Shown: positions 17,847 through 27,203, counted from the stretch's first letter. The stretch is DNA of 64,000 nucleotides from Uruburuella testudinis (GCF_022870865.1 NZ_CP091508.1:558001-622000); one strand, 5' to 3'. The notes: generated by a model not told the origin, from the letters alone. Program-made: numbers and translations.

Positions 17847-18305
17847 TTATTCGGCTTCTTTGGGCAGGGTGGCGATGGCTTGGGTGAATTCCGATACGTC
17901 GTTAAAGCTTTTATACACCGAGGCAAAGCGCACATAGGCTACTTGGTCGATTTCGGCTAAGGCTTCCATCGCCATTTCGCCCACCAGCCGGGAAGGCACT
18001 TCTTTATGGCCGAGCCGGTAGAGGCGCTGCTCGATCAGCGCCACGGTGTCGTCAATGGCTTCTGCATCGATGGGGCGTTTGTGCAGGGCGCGTTCGAGGC
18101 TGGTGCGCAGCTTCAGCGGGTTGAACAACACCCGTTCGCCGGTGCTTTTGATAATTTGCGGCATGCGCATTTCAACGGTTTCAAAGGTGCTGAAGCGCTG
18201 GTCGCAGGCCGGGCAGCGGCGGCGGCGGCGGATGCTGTTGGTTTCTTCCAAGAGCCGCGAATCGGTGACCTGGGTATTGGCGTTTTGGCAGAAAGGGCAT
18301 TTCAT
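17847..18305 (-). CDS. nrdR: Transcriptional repressor NrdR
   Basis: 152 residues. The zinc ribbon has Cys3, Cys6, Cys31 and Cys34 (CPFC and CPAC), and the basic stretch SIRRRRR lies between the pairs. An ATP-cone domain follows (FNPLKLRTSLERALHKRP). NrdR binds paired boxes upstream of ribonucleotide reductase genes and represses them depending on bound nucleotide. No nrd gene or NrdR box is visible in this window. Length and motifs are standard. Confidence 0.96.
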   Translation of the reverse strand: MKCPFCQNANTQVTDSRLLEETNSIRRRRRCPACDQRFSTFETVEMRMPQIIKSTGERVLFNPLKLRTSLERALHKRPIDAEAIDDTVALIEQRLYRLGHKEVPSRLVGEMAMEALAEIDQVAYVRFASVYKSFNDVSEFTQAIATLPKEAE

Positions 18306-18378
18306 GGCATGGGCTTAAACGGTGGCGGGAATGGCTGATTGTAACTTAAACGGATGATTTCCGTATAGTATATGGGGT

Positions 18379-18700
18379 TATACCCATTCACTAAAATAAC
18401 CCGACCGGCTTCAATGCGAAGAGGGTTGGTTTCGCTAGGGTTTCCTGATGTGTCGTTTATGAGGGGATTTTTGTTTCTGAAAATGCAGCTGCCAGGCAAA
18501 AAACGCAGCAAGATTAGGTATCTTGCGAGAATTTTTTAACGCAGCAGATGCGTTTCCAGAGGCAAAAAGCACCCGTAAATCAAATGGTCGGGACACCCTG
18601 GGATTATACTCTAAGGCGCTGAAGTGCCCATTCAACCGACCTCATACTTGTCTTCGGCTTGCCGCCTGGTACGCTGGCTTTTGTCAATGGCTGTATGGGT
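18379..18700. repeat. Second composite repeat: family A element inside a family B-related sequence
   Basis: The left flank (18379-18437) starts ATACCCATTCACTAAAATAA. The right flank (18599-18700) contains TAAGGCGCTGAAGTGC at 18612-18627, identical to 986-1001. It fills most of the 431-bp gap between nrdR and the YafJ-type gene. Confidence 0.7.
18438..18598. repeat. Family A MITE-like element, copy 2
   Basis: 161 bp, inverted relative to copy 1. The left end reads GGGTTTCCTGATGTGTCG and the right end GGTCGGGACACCC. The internal block matches copy 1: AACGCAGCAGATGCGTTTCC and the GCAAGAT-type hairpin, here degraded. Confidence 0.8.
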
Positions 18701-18736
18701 GGCGCGGAGCCGGTGTGCAGCGGTTTTTCAGACGGC

Positions 18737-19579
18737 CTATACCGACACGCCGGCCGCACGGGCAATGGATAGCCCTTCTTCGGCGCTCATATATACCGGG
18801 TTTGCGGGAAGATTGCGCCGCACGATATCGCCGCCTTCAAACATTACCAATTCATTCACCGCCAATTGCGCCCATTGCTCGTTAACCGTCAGCGGCAGCG
18901 TGGCAATCACCGCCACTTTGTCATCGGGTGTGGTAACGGCGGCAAAATCAATCGCCACATCGTCATCCAACAGCTTGGCCTCGCCGAAAGGCGCTTTGCG
19001 GACAATGTAATATAAGAGCGTGCTGGCGTGGGCAAACAGAAAATCACCGTTAGACATCATAAAATTAAACAGCCCGTGGCTGCGGATTTCGGCGGTAAGC
19101 GCGGTGATGGTGTCAAACAGCGTGTCGTTGTCGGGCTTTTCGCGAAACCGCCGGCGCAGCTGTTCCAAAATATAGCAAAACGCCCGCTCCGAATCGGTGT
19201 TGCCCACCGCGCGGTAATATTCGCCTTGGGCGGGGAAAAAGTTTTTCAGATGGCCGTTGTGGGCAAACAGCCAGTATTCGCCCCACATTTCGCGCATAAA
19301 AGGATGGGTGTTGGCCAGCGAAGTCTGCCCCTGCGTGGCTTTGCGGATATGGGCAATCACGTTTTCCGACTTGATCTGATAGGCGCGCACTAAATCGGCC
19401 ACCGGCGAATGCGCGCTGGGTTTGTCGTCGTGAAACAGGCGCACGCCGCGGCCTTCAAAAAAACCGATGCCGAAGCCGTCGGCATGGTGGTCGGTGAGGC
19501 CGCCGCGCAGGCGGAAACCTTCAAACGAGAAAACAATGTCGGTGGGGGTGTTGCAGTTCATGCCCAAAAGCTGGCACAT
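18737..19579 (-). CDS. Class II glutamine amidotransferase (YafJ family)
   Basis: 280 residues starting MCQLLGMNCN, so Cys2 becomes the N-terminal nucleophile after Met removal. Other Ntn-hydrolase glutaminase features are present: RGGLTDHHADGFGIGFF, IAHIRKATQGQTSLANTHPF and WLFAHNGHL (Asn-Gly oxyanion pair). The family hydrolyses a gamma-glutamyl amide; YafJ relatives lack a synthase domain and their substrate is unsettled, some being linked to gamma-glutamyl-hercynylcysteine-like compounds. No such pathway is nearby. Confidence 0.88.
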   Translation of the reverse strand: MCQLLGMNCNTPTDIVFSFEGFRLRGGLTDHHADGFGIGFFEGRGVRLFHDDKPSAHSPVADLVRAYQIKSENVIAHIRKATQGQTSLANTHPFMREMWGEYWLFAHNGHLKNFFPAQGEYYRAVGNTDSERAFCYILEQLRRRFREKPDNDTLFDTITALTAEIRSHGLFNFMMSNGDFLFAHASTLLYYIVRKAPFGEAKLLDDDVAIDFAAVTTPDDKVAVIATLPLTVNEQWAQLAVNELVMFEGGDIVRRNLPANPVYMSAEEGLSIARAAGVSV

Positions 19580-19671
19580 AAATTATCCTCAAGCAAAATC
19601 AATCGGTGCACAAAACCAAACCGTATCGTGATTGCGGCAGATAGTCAAATTACATTTCACAAGCGCACTTC

Positions 19672-19700
19672 AGACGGCCTCTTGATTTCAGACGGCCTGT
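19672..19700. other. Two DUS copies in direct orientation
   Basis: TTCAGACGGCCT occurs twice, about 18 bases apart, in the same orientation, so no hairpin forms. They lie between divergent genes (the YafJ type and hslO). Confidence 0.8.
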
Positions 19701-19751
19701 AACCATATTAGCTTCAACTTAAAAACACAGAATCATCCGGAAAGAACCATT

Positions 19752-20666
19752 ATGACCACAAATACCGCCGCCGCCATCAGCCATGCCGATTGCCGCACCC
19801 GTTTTATTTTCGACGATATGCCCGTGCGCGGCCTGCATGTGCGCCTGCAAGAAGTGTGGCAGCACATCGTCGGCCGCAAACACTATCCCGCCGCCATCCG
19901 CAAAGCCCTGGGCGAGTTGTTGGCGGCCGGCTCGCTGCTCTCCAGCAACCTGAAAATCGACGGCACGCTGATTGTGCAGGTGCAGGGGCAGGGCCGTCTG
20001 AAAATGCTGGTGGTGGAAGCCACATCCGAACACACCTGCCGCGCCACCGCCCGTTGGGACGAACACGCTGAAATCGGAGATGATGAAAACCTGCGCGACC
20101 TGCTCGGCGACAACGGCGTCTTCGTGCTGACGCTGCAACCGCAAGACGGCGAGCCGTGGCAGGGCGTGGTGCCGCTTGAAGGCGGCAGCATCGCCGAATT
20201 GCTGATGAACTATATGAAACGCTCCGAGCAGCTCGATACCCACATTACCCTGGCTGCTTCTGATGAGGCCGTCGGCGGTTTGCTGATGCAGCGCCTGCCT
20301 GAAGAAGAAATCGATGCCGAAGCTTGGAACCACGTGGCCACGCTGGCGCAAACCGCAACCGCCGCAGAATTGGCCGGGCTGGATGCGCAACATGTGCTTT
20401 ACCGTTTGTTTCACGAAACCCCGCCGCGCGTGTTTGAGCCGGAAAACATCGAATTCGCCTGCACCTGCTCACGCGGTAAAGTGAGCGATATGCTGTTGAT
20501 GTTGGGCGGTCAGGAAATCGGTGAAGTGGTGGCCGAGCAGGGCAGCGTGGAAATCGACTGCGATTTTTGCAATGAAAAATATGTGTTTGACGAAACCGAT
20601 GTCAATGCGCTGTTTGGCAGCGATGTGGTAAATGCCGTGCGCGAAGAGGCGCAGCGTTTGCAATAA
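19752..20666 (+). CDS. hslO: Redox-regulated chaperone Hsp33
   Basis: 304 residues. The C-terminal zinc switch has four cysteines, Cys237 and Cys239 (CTC) and Cys270 and Cys273 (CDFC), in the CxC-x30-CxxC spacing of the family. The N-terminal region with AIRKALGELLAAGSLLSSNLK matches the Hsp33 chaperone core. Hsp33 is cytoplasmic, is activated by disulfide formation and zinc release during oxidative stress, and then holds unfolding proteins. A long DUS hairpin follows directly. Confidence 0.95.
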   Translation: MTTNTAAAISHADCRTRFIFDDMPVRGLHVRLQEVWQHIVGRKHYPAAIRKALGELLAAGSLLSSNLKIDGTLIVQVQGQGRLKMLVVEATSEHTCRATARWDEHAEIGDDENLRDLLGDNGVFVLTLQPQDGEPWQGVVPLEGGSIAELLMNYMKRSEQLDTHITLAASDEAVGGLLMQRLPEEEIDAEAWNHVATLAQTATAAELAGLDAQHVLYRLFHETPPRVFEPENIEFACTCSRGKVSDMLLMLGGQEIGEVVAEQGSVEIDCDFCNEKYVFDETDVNALFGSDVVNAVREEAQRLQ

Positions 20667-20729
20667 CAGGCCGTCTGAAATCAAAAATCCCTGCCCGTGC
20701 GGCGGGGATTTTTGATTTCAGACGGCCTG
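20667..20729. terminator. Long DUS hairpin after hslO
   Basis: An inverted repeat with a 25-bp stem begins CAGGCCGTCTGAAATC and closes with GATTTCAGACGGCCTG around a 13-base loop. The stem extends well past the DUS through AAAAATCCC, making it one of the strongest hairpins in the window. Confidence 0.85.
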
Positions 20730-20780
20730 TGGGTGTATGATGGTATTTAAGAATAATTGTTAACAATTTTGGAGGCGGCC

Positions 20781-21731
20781 ATGAAGGTTTCGATTATCGG
20801 CGCAGGCGCGGTGGGCGTGGGCGTTTGCCATTATCTGCTCAGCATGGGCGATTGCCGCGAGCTGGTGATTGTAGACTTAAACCGCGAGCGCAGCGAAGGT
20901 GAACAGATGGATTTCAGCCATGTGAGCGCCTTGTCGTTCGCCAAAAACACCCGCATCATTGCCGGCGACTATCCCGATATTTCCGGCTCTGATGTGGTGG
21001 TGGTAACCGCCGGTGCGCAAATCAAAAAAGGGCAGGACAGATTGGAGCTGGCCGCGGTGAATGCGCCGATTGCGGTAGACATCGGCAAAAAAATTTCGCG
21101 CCATGCCCCCGGTGCGGTGGTGATTGTGGTCACCAATCCTTGCGATATTCTGGCTTATTTCATCATCGCCAATACCTCGCTCACACCGCAGCAGGTGATC
21201 AGCGCCGGCTGTGTGATTGATTCGGCGCGGTTGATGAAAATCATCGCCGAGCGCGTAGGCCTCGACCCGAAAAACATTTTCGGCATGGTGTGGGGCGAGC
21301 ACGGCGCCCACAGCGTGATTCCGTGGAGCGCGGTGCAGGTGGCCGGGCAGAGCCTCGATGATTATTGCGAAGCCAACGGCCTGCCGCTGTTTGACAAAAA
21401 CGAATTGCTGGCGCAAACCAAACAGGCGGGGCTGGAGATTTTCAACCGCAAAATGAACACCAACCACGGCATTGCCGGCAGCGTGTTCCGCATTATCCGT
21501 GCCATCGGCATCAACGAGCATTCGGTGTTGCCGGTGGGCGTATTGTTGCAGGGCGAATACGGCTTGCGTGATGTGGTGCTAAATGTGCCGGTGGTGATCA
21601 ACAGCCGCGGCGTAGAGCGCATCGTTAATTACCGTTTGCCCGCCGACGAGCTGGGCGCAGTGCAAGAATCGGCGCAACAGCTCAGGCAGGTTATCGAACA
21701 GGTGGCCAAGGAAACCGGGCTGATGAAATAA
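20781..21731 (+). CDS. NAD-dependent lactate/malate-type 2-hydroxyacid dehydrogenase
   Basis: 316 residues. The NAD site is IIGAGAVGVGVCHYLL with Asp32 (VIVDLN) selecting NAD. Catalytic residues align with lactate dehydrogenase: Arg87 (LDH Arg109), Asp147 (168), Arg150 (171) and His174 (195, in WGEHG). The residue aligned with LDH position 102, which is Gln in lactate and Arg in malate dehydrogenases, appears to be Ile81 in AGAQIKKGQDR. A hydrophobic 2-oxoacid substrate is therefore possible. GGAGG precedes the ATG at 20781. Confidence 0.85.
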   Translation: MKVSIIGAGAVGVGVCHYLLSMGDCRELVIVDLNRERSEGEQMDFSHVSALSFAKNTRIIAGDYPDISGSDVVVVTAGAQIKKGQDRLELAAVNAPIAVDIGKKISRHAPGAVVIVVTNPCDILAYFIIANTSLTPQQVISAGCVIDSARLMKIIAERVGLDPKNIFGMVWGEHGAHSVIPWSAVQVAGQSLDDYCEANGLPLFDKNELLAQTKQAGLEIFNRKMNTNHGIAGSVFRIIRAIGINEHSVLPVGVLLQGEYGLRDVVLNVPVVINSRGVERIVNYRLPADELGAVQESAQQLRQVIEQVAKETGLMK

Positions 21732-21737
21732 ATCATC

Positions 21738-21870
21738 ATCTTTTTGGCGCTAAAAGCACATCTGCTGCGTTAAAAAGCCTCGCAAGATGCCCAAACTTGC
21801 TGCGTTTTTTGCCTGGCATCTACACTTTTATCACAAAAAATCTGAATCATTCTGAATGGTCAGGACACCC
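21738..21870. repeat. Family A MITE-like element, copy 3 (left end missing)
   Basis: Starts inside the element (TTTTTGGCGCTAAAAGCACA), seven bases past the dehydrogenase stop. It contains the core CTGCTGCGTTAAAAAGCCTC and ends GAATGGTCAGGACACCC followed by TAG. The left GGGTGTCC end is gone. Confidence 0.75.
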
Positions 21871-21914
21871 TAGCGTTGAAGCCGTGTCTGGCCGACAGAA
21901 TGAATATAACCGGG

Positions 21915-21965
21915 CATAAAGGCCGTCTGAAGCATTTTTTAGATGTTTTTCAGACGGCCTTTATG
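21915..21965 (+). terminator. DUS hairpin terminator after the dehydrogenase gene
   Basis: CATAAAGGCCGTCTGAA pairs with TTCAGACGGCCTTTATG (17-bp stem, 17-base loop). It lies about 180 bp after the dehydrogenase stop, past the family A element. Confidence 0.7.
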
Positions 21966-22113
21966 CAGATAGGCGCCTTTTTTTCCTGCATGTTGTGTGC
22001 AGGCAGGATAGGCATTCAGACGGCCTCCGGCTTGCCACAGGCGGAAGATATTGTTATAAAAAGTTGTGGTGACACCATATCTGCGTGTTTTTAAACGCCA
22101 TAAGGAGGGCAGG

Positions 22114-23022
22114 ATGAGCAAATTGAAAAAAGCAGACATCAAGCAGGAAGTATTCGACCTTTACGATGATTACGCCCACAGCCGCATCAGCCGCCGCGAT
22201 TTTATGGCCCAACTGTCGCGCTATGCCGTCGGCGGAGTGGGTGCGGCGGCGCTGGCAGGCTTTTTGCTGCCCGATTATGCGCGCGCCATTCAGATTCAGC
22301 CCGCCGACCGCCGTCTGCAAACGTGCAGCATCACTTTCGATTCGCCCGAGGGCGGCGGTAAAATCAGCGGTCAGCTAAGCCGTCCGGCCAATGTGAACGG
22401 CAAGGTCGCCAATGTGAACGGCAAGGTCGGCGGCATCATCGTAGTACACGAAAACCGTGGTCTGAACCCCTATATTGCCGATGTCGGCCGCCGCGCGGCG
22501 CTCGAAGGTTATATCACACTCGCGCCCGATGCCTTATCGCCTCTGGGCGGTTACCCCGGCGATGACGATACAGGCCGCGAAATGCAGGCCAAGCGCGACC
22601 GCAATGAAATGCTGGCCGATTTTACCGCCGCTTACCGTTATTTGAAAAACCATCCCGACTGCAACGGCAAAGTCGGTGTGGTGGGCTTTTGCTTCGGCGG
22701 TTGGGTCTCCAATATGATGGCCGCCCGTCTGCCCGACTTAGCCGCCGCCGTGCCTTATTACGGCAGCCAGGCGCCGCTGGAAGAAGTGCCGACCATCCGC
22801 GCGCCGCTGATGCTGCACTATGCCGAACACGATGAGCGGGTAAACGCAGGCTGGCCGGCATATGAAGCGGCACTGAAAGCCGGCGGCAAAGTTTATCAGG
22901 CCTATCATTATCCCGGTACCAACCACGGTTTTCATAACGATTCCACCCCGCGCTACGATGAAGCCGCGGCCAAACTTTCATGGCAGCGCACGATGGATTT
23001 TTTCCGACAGCATTTGGCTTGA
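22114..23022 (+). CDS. Dienelactone hydrolase-family protein with Tat-like signal
   Basis: 302 residues. SRRDFMAQLSRYAVGG (residues 25-40) with the following hydrophobic stretch resembles a twin-arginine signal, so periplasmic export is likely. The alpha/beta hydrolase triad is Cys193 (GFCFGGW), Asp240 (AEHDERV) and His271 (NHGFHN), the Cys-Asp-His arrangement of dienelactone hydrolases; Glu113 (VHENRG) is also conserved in the family. Residues 92-105 are a perfect 7-residue duplication (ANVNGKV twice) from a 21-bp tandem repeat at 22387-22428. AAGGAGGG precedes the ATG at 22114. The natural substrate is unknown. Confidence 0.88.
   Translation: MSKLKKADIKQEVFDLYDDYAHSRISRRDFMAQLSRYAVGGVGAAALAGFLLPDYARAIQIQPADRRLQTCSITFDSPEGGGKISGQLSRPANVNGKVANVNGKVGGIIVVHENRGLNPYIADVGRRAALEGYITLAPDALSPLGGYPGDDDTGREMQAKRDRNEMLADFTAAYRYLKNHPDCNGKVGVVGFCFGGWVSNMMAARLPDLAAAVPYYGSQAPLEEVPTIRAPLMLHYAEHDERVNAGWPAYEAALKAGGKVYQAYHYPGTNHGFHNDSTPRYDEAAAKLSWQRTMDFFRQHLA
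22387..22428 (+). repeat. 21-bp in-frame tandem duplication
   Basis: GCCAATGTGAACGGCAAGGT plus C occurs twice in a row, adding seven residues (ANVNGKV) just before the first conserved strand of the hydrolase domain. Confidence 0.95.
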
Positions 23023-23043
23023 TGGGGAGCGTGTGCAAATATT

Positions 23044-23075
23044 AAGGCCGTCTGAAACAGCTTTCAGACGGCCTT
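23044..23075. terminator. DUS hairpin between convergent genes
   Basis: AAGGCCGTCTGAAA and TTTCAGACGGCCTT (14-bp stem, 4-base loop) lie 21 bp past the hydrolase gene. T-rich sequence follows, so it should terminate the plus-strand gene and may also serve dppF. Confidence 0.85.
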
Positions 23076-23132
23076 TGTTTTTGATTCTTTGTTTTTGATT
23101 CTTTGTTTTTTATATATTTGACGATAACCCAT

Positions 23133-24104
23133 TCAAGCGGCGATTTCTTCCAGCCTCAGGCAGGCGACCAGCCGGCCTTTCCATTCGCGCAATGCCGGCT
23201 CTTCCTGTGCGCAACGTTCGGCGGCATAAGGGCAGCGTTGGTGCAGGGCGCAGCCGCCGGGCGGATTGAGCGGGCTGGGCAGTTCGCCTTTGAGGTGCAA
23301 ATCGGTTTTGTGGCCGTTAACACTCGGTGCGGCGGCCAGCAGGGCTTGGGTGTACGGATGTTGCGGGTTTTCGAAAATTGCTGCTTTCGGGCCGTGTTCT
23401 ACTGCGCGGCCCAGATACATCACCATCACATCATCCGCGACATGCCGCACGACTGAAAGGTTGTGCGAGATAAAAACATAAGCGGTGTGGTATTGGTCTT
23501 GCAAATCCATAAACAGATTCAATACCTGCGCCTGAATCGATACATCGAGGGCAGAAGTGGGCTCGTCGGCCACCACGATTTTCGGGTTCAGCATCATGGC
23601 GCGCGCCAGTGCGATGCGCTGGCGCTGGCCGCCTGAAAACATATGCGGGTAGCGGCCGGCATGCTCGGGGCGCAAGCCTACCTGCTGCATCATGGCATGC
23701 ACTTTTTGCTGTTTTTCGGCTTTGGATAGCCGGGTGTGGATGGTGAGCGGCTCGGTAAGCTGGTAGGCGACGGTTTGGCGCGGGTTGAGGCTGCCGTAAG
23801 GGTTTTGAAACACCATTTGGATTTCCGAACGCAGCTGCTTGAGCGCGCGTTTGCCCAGGTGGGCGGTGGCGGCCTGATTGATAAACAGTTCGCCTTCCGA
23901 AGGGGCTTCAATCAGCGTCAGCTGGCGTGCCAGTGTGGATTTGCCGCAGCCTGATTCGCCCACCACGGCCAGTGTTTTGCCGGCGGCCAGCTCAAATGAA
24001 ATGCCGTTGAGCGCTTTGACCACGGCACGGCCTTTACCGATGCCGAGCGATACGGGGTAGTGGCGGTGCAGGCTGTCGGCTTTCAATACGATGTTGTCGC
24101 TCAT
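23133..24104 (-). CDS. dppF: Dipeptide ABC transporter ATP-binding protein DppF
   Basis: 323 residues. Walker A is GESGCGKST (about residues 52-60), the signature is [15 protein letters not shown], Walker B is [14 protein letters not shown] and the H-loop is FISHNLS. The C-terminal oligopeptide/dipeptide domain carries four Cys in [14 protein letters not shown] and VAC, as in members with a C-terminal Fe-S or metal site. It pairs with DppD to power peptide import. Its start overlaps the dppD stop (ATGA). It is the last gene of the dpp unit. Confidence 0.93.
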   Translation of the reverse strand: MSDNIVLKADSLHRHYPVSLGIGKGRAVVKALNGISFELAAGKTLAVVGESGCGKSTLARQLTLIEAPSEGELFINQAATAHLGKRALKQLRSEIQMVFQNPYGSLNPRQTVAYQLTEPLTIHTRLSKAEKQQKVHAMMQQVGLRPEHAGRYPHMFSGGQRQRIALARAMMLNPKIVVADEPTSALDVSIQAQVLNLFMDLQDQYHTAYVFISHNLSVVRHVADDVMVMYLGRAVEHGPKAAIFENPQHPYTQALLAAAPSVNGHKTDLHLKGELPSPLNPPGGCALHQRCPYAAERCAQEEPALREWKGRLVACLRLEEIAA

Positions 24105-25096
24105 GCTTTTGCTCCGAAAATCTGGCGGACGGGCAGGCTGCTATGGATGCAGCGCACATAGCCGTGGGCGCTGGGCTGCCACGGCGGCGGGGCATCACAG
24201 CGGGCTTCATGATAAGGGCAGCGCGGTGAGAGCAGGCAGCCGGTGGGGCGGTCGTATTGGCTCGGCACCACACCGGGCAGGCTGTGCAGGCGGCTTTGGC
24301 CGACGGCAAGCTCGGGAATGGCCTGTAGCAGTGCTTCAGTGTAAGGATGGGCGGGTGTTTGAAACACTTCGGGCACGGTGTTGGTTTCCACCACCTGTCC
24401 GGCATACATCACCGCTACATCTCGGGCGTTTTCGGCCACCAAACCCAAATCGTGGGTAATCAGCACCATCGCCATCTGTTTTTCAAGTTGCAGGCGGTGC
24501 AGTAAATCCATAATCTGCGCCTGCACGGTTACATCGAGCGCGGTGGTCGGCTCATCGGCAATCAGTAGTTTCGGTTCGCAGGCCAGCGCCATGGCAATCA
24601 TCACACGTTGGCTCATGCCGCCTGAAAGCTGGTGCGGATAAACATTGAGCCGGTTTTTGGCATCAGGAATTTCCACCAATTCCAATAATTCGAGAATGCG
24701 CTGTTTCACCGCCGCCCCGCGCAGACCCAGGTGGGTTTTCAATACTTCGCCAATCTGCATCTGCACGGTAAAGCTGGGGTTGAGGCTGGTCATGGCATCT
24801 TGAAAAATCATCGAAATATCTTTACCGATGATTTTGCGCTTGTCGCGCGCGCTGATGGTTTGCAGGTCGCGCCCGTCGAACACCAATTTATCGGCGCGGA
24901 TGGCGGCAGAGTCGGGCAACAGCCCCATCAGCGCCATCATGGTCACTGATTTGCCGGAGCCTGATTCGCCCACCACCGCCAGCACGCCGCCTTGTTTGAG
25001 CTGGAGCGAAATGCCGTCTACCGCGCGGAAAGCACGTGCGCCGCGGCCGAAAGTCACCGAAAGATTTTCAATATCGAGCAATACGGGTTGAGCCAT
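24101..25096 (-). CDS. dppD: Dipeptide ABC transporter ATP-binding protein DppD
   Basis: 331 residues from [19 protein letters not shown]. Walker A is GESGSGKSV, the signature [15 protein letters not shown], Walker [15 protein letters not shown] and the H-loop LITHDLG. The C-terminal part includes the Cys-rich [16 protein letters not shown]. The start at 25096 shares one base with the dppC stop (TGATG). The longer frame to 25255 merely reads through dppC. DppD and DppF are expected to form the ATPase heterodimer. Confidence 0.93.
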   Translation of the reverse strand: MAQPVLLDIENLSVTFGRGARAFRAVDGISLQLKQGGVLAVVGESGSGKSVTMMALMGLLPDSAAIRADKLVFDGRDLQTISARDKRKIIGKDISMIFQDAMTSLNPSFTVQMQIGEVLKTHLGLRGAAVKQRILELLELVEIPDAKNRLNVYPHQLSGGMSQRVMIAMALACEPKLLIADEPTTALDVTVQAQIMDLLHRLQLEKQMAMVLITHDLGLVAENARDVAVMYAGQVVETNTVPEVFQTPAHPYTEALLQAIPELAVGQSRLHSLPGVVPSQYDRPTGCLLSPRCPYHEARCDAPPPWQPSAHGYVRCIHSSLPVRQIFGAKA

Positions 25097-26004
25097 CACG
25101 ACACCTGCTTCAGTTTCGGGTCGAGGGCATCGCGCAGGCCGTCGCCGGTAAGGTTGATGGAAAGGGCAGCCAGGAAAATCGCCAAGCCCGGCCAAATGGC
25201 CAGCCACACATTGCTTTGAATGTATTGACGCGCAGTGCCGAGCATGGCGCCCCATTCGGCATCAGGCGGCTGCACGCCGAAACCGAGAAAGCCGATGGCG
25301 CCGGCTTCGAGAATGGCCGATGAAAAAATCATGGTGGCCTGCACAATCAGAGGCGCCATGCAGTTGGGCAAAATGGTAATAAACAGCAGCCGCAAGGTGC
25401 CCGCCCCCATCACTTTGGAGGCGGTAAAGTAATCGCGTTGCAGCTCCACCATGGCGGTTGCGCGGGTGAGGCGGATAAATGGCGGCAGGCAGACCAGCGC
25501 AATGGTGATGATGGTGTTGGTCATCGAGGGGCCGAGGATGGCGGCGATGATGATGGCCAGCAACAGGCTGGGATACGACATCAGGATATCGTTGACCAGC
25601 ATCACGCCCTTGCCCCATACCTTCGGCCAAAAAGCGGCGGAAAGGCCGAGGGTAACGCCGACAATCATCGAAAGACCGGTGGCGCACAAGCCGATAAAGA
25701 GCGAATAGCGCGCGCCGTAAATCACCCGTGAAAGCGTGTCGCGGCCGGCATCGTCGGTGCCGAGCGGAAAAGCGGCTTCGCCGCCGAGAAAGACAGGCGG
25801 CAGCTGCTCTTTGCCGGTAAACAGCTGATAGGGGTCGTGCGGCGCCAGCAGGGGCGCCAGCAGAGCCGTGAATACCATGGCCAGCAAGATGAGCAGACCC
25901 AGCACGGCGCCTTTGTTGCGCGCAAAGGCGGTGGTGAAAAGCTGCCATGAAGCGGGCGGTGCAACGGCGGTGCCAACCGCCAGAGGGGTAGAAGAAGTGG
26001 TCAT
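25096..26004 (-). CDS. dppC: Dipeptide ABC transporter permease DppC
   Basis: 302 residues with an N-terminal cytoplasmic tail, a first helix near residues 34-56 and the binding-protein-dependent transport domain with five more helices. The EAA loop reads [20 protein letters not shown]. It forms the inner-membrane pore with DppB. A family B repeat occupies the 84-bp gap from dppB, which is long for this operon. Confidence 0.93.
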   Translation of the reverse strand: MTTSSTPLAVGTAVAPPASWQLFTTAFARNKGAVLGLLILLAMVFTALLAPLLAPHDPYQLFTGKEQLPPVFLGGEAAFPLGTDDAGRDTLSRVIYGARYSLFIGLCATGLSMIVGVTLGLSAAFWPKVWGKGVMLVNDILMSYPSLLLAIIIAAILGPSMTNTIITIALVCLPPFIRLTRATAMVELQRDYFTASKVMGAGTLRLLFITILPNCMAPLIVQATMIFSSAILEAGAIGFLGFGVQPPDAEWGAMLGTARQYIQSNVWLAIWPGLAIFLAALSINLTGDGLRDALDPKLKQVS

Positions 26005-26019
26005 GTTTGTTGCCCTGTT

Positions 26020-26074
26020 ATACCCATTCGCAGAAATAACCTAGCTGCGTTAGCTTGCTTTTTTGAATGGGTAT
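26020..26074. repeat. Family B element between dppB and dppC
   Basis: ATACCCATTC at the left and GAATGGGTAT at the right are perfect inverted ends of a 55-bp element inside the dpp operon. Confidence 0.85.
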
Positions 26075-26088
26075 TATTGTTATCGGTT

Positions 26089-27105
26089 TCAGGATGCATG
26101 GCGGATACGCGGGTTGATGACGCCGTATAAAATATCGACCAAGAGGCTGATCAGCATCAGCGCGGTGGCCACCAGCAAAATGCCGTTTTGCACAATCGGA
26201 TAATCGCGGGTAAAAAAGCCGTCGAGCAGCCAGCTGCCTACGCCCGGCCAGCTGAAAATGGTTTCAGTGAGGATGGCGCCGGCCAATAATACCGCCGCTT
26301 GCAGGCCGACCACGGTAATCACGGTAATCAGCGCATTGCGCATCACGTGCACCATAATCACGCGGTGGGGCGACAGGCCTTTGGCGCGCGCGGTACGCAC
26401 GTAGTCTTCACCCAATACTTCCAGAATGGCCGAACGGGTCATGCGTGCAATCATGGCCAGCGGAATGGTGGAAAGGGCGATGGACGGCAGGATAAAGTGT
26501 TTCACCACATCCCAAAAGGCACCGGGCTGGCCGGAAAACAGCGAGCCGAGCAGCCACGAGCCGTAAAGCGGCTGCACATCGAGATATTTGGCCACAGAAA
26601 TCACGCCGGATACCGGCAGCCAGCCCAGATAATGGGCAAAAATGCCGGTCAGAATCGGGCCCAAAAGGTAAATCGGCATCGAATAGCCCGCGAGTGCGCC
26701 CGACATTAAAGTGTAGTCGAGCCACGAGCCGCGGCGCAGGGCGGCAATTACGCCGAGGGTGATGCCGATGATGCTGGCAATCATGATGGCGCAGAAAGCC
26801 AGCTCCATGGTGGGTACAAAATGGGCAAAAAAATCTTCCAGCACCGGGGTGCGGGTGCGGAACGATTCGCCGAAGTTGCCTTGCAGGATATTGGTGAGGT
26901 AATCCCAGTATTGCACCGGCAGCGGTTTGTCGAGACCCAAGCGGTGCAGTGCTTGCGCGTGCATGGCCGGGTCGACCATGCGCTCGCCCATCATCACTTC
27001 GATCACATCGCCCGGTACCAGCCGGATAAGGGTGAATGTGGAGAGGGTGAGGCCGAGATACACGGGTATCAGAATCAGAATTCGGCGTAAAACATACATC
27101 AGCAT
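26089..27105 (-). CDS. dppB: Dipeptide ABC transporter permease DppB
   Basis: 338 residues starting MLMYVLRRILILIPVYLGLT, the usual first helix of DppB/OppB permeases. Six membrane segments follow, with an EAA loop near VRTARAKGLSPHRVIMVHVMRNAL. An in-frame ATG two codons later is an equally possible start; neither has a strong ribosome site. A terminator lies in the gap from dppA. Confidence 0.92.
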   Translation of the reverse strand: MLMYVLRRILILIPVYLGLTLSTFTLIRLVPGDVIEVMMGERMVDPAMHAQALHRLGLDKPLPVQYWDYLTNILQGNFGESFRTRTPVLEDFFAHFVPTMELAFCAIMIASIIGITLGVIAALRRGSWLDYTLMSGALAGYSMPIYLLGPILTGIFAHYLGWLPVSGVISVAKYLDVQPLYGSWLLGSLFSGQPGAFWDVVKHFILPSIALSTIPLAMIARMTRSAILEVLGEDYVRTARAKGLSPHRVIMVHVMRNALITVITVVGLQAAVLLAGAILTETIFSWPGVGSWLLDGFFTRDYPIVQNGILLVATALMLISLLVDILYGVINPRIRHAS

Positions 27106-27160
27106 GGATGAAAGCTTTCAAAAATGGAGACAGACCGTTTCAGACGGCCTCGAATAAAGC

Positions 27161-27203
27161 GAAAAAACACCGCTGCGATGGAATGATTCACCGGCAGCGG
27201 TGT
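27161..27203 (-). terminator. Rho-independent terminator after dppA, before dppB
   Basis: On the minus strand ACACCGCTGC pairs with GCAGCGGTGT (10-bp stem, 17-base loop) and is followed by six T. It lies 11 bp past the dppA stop and should let dppA be made in excess over the membrane parts. Confidence 0.85.
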
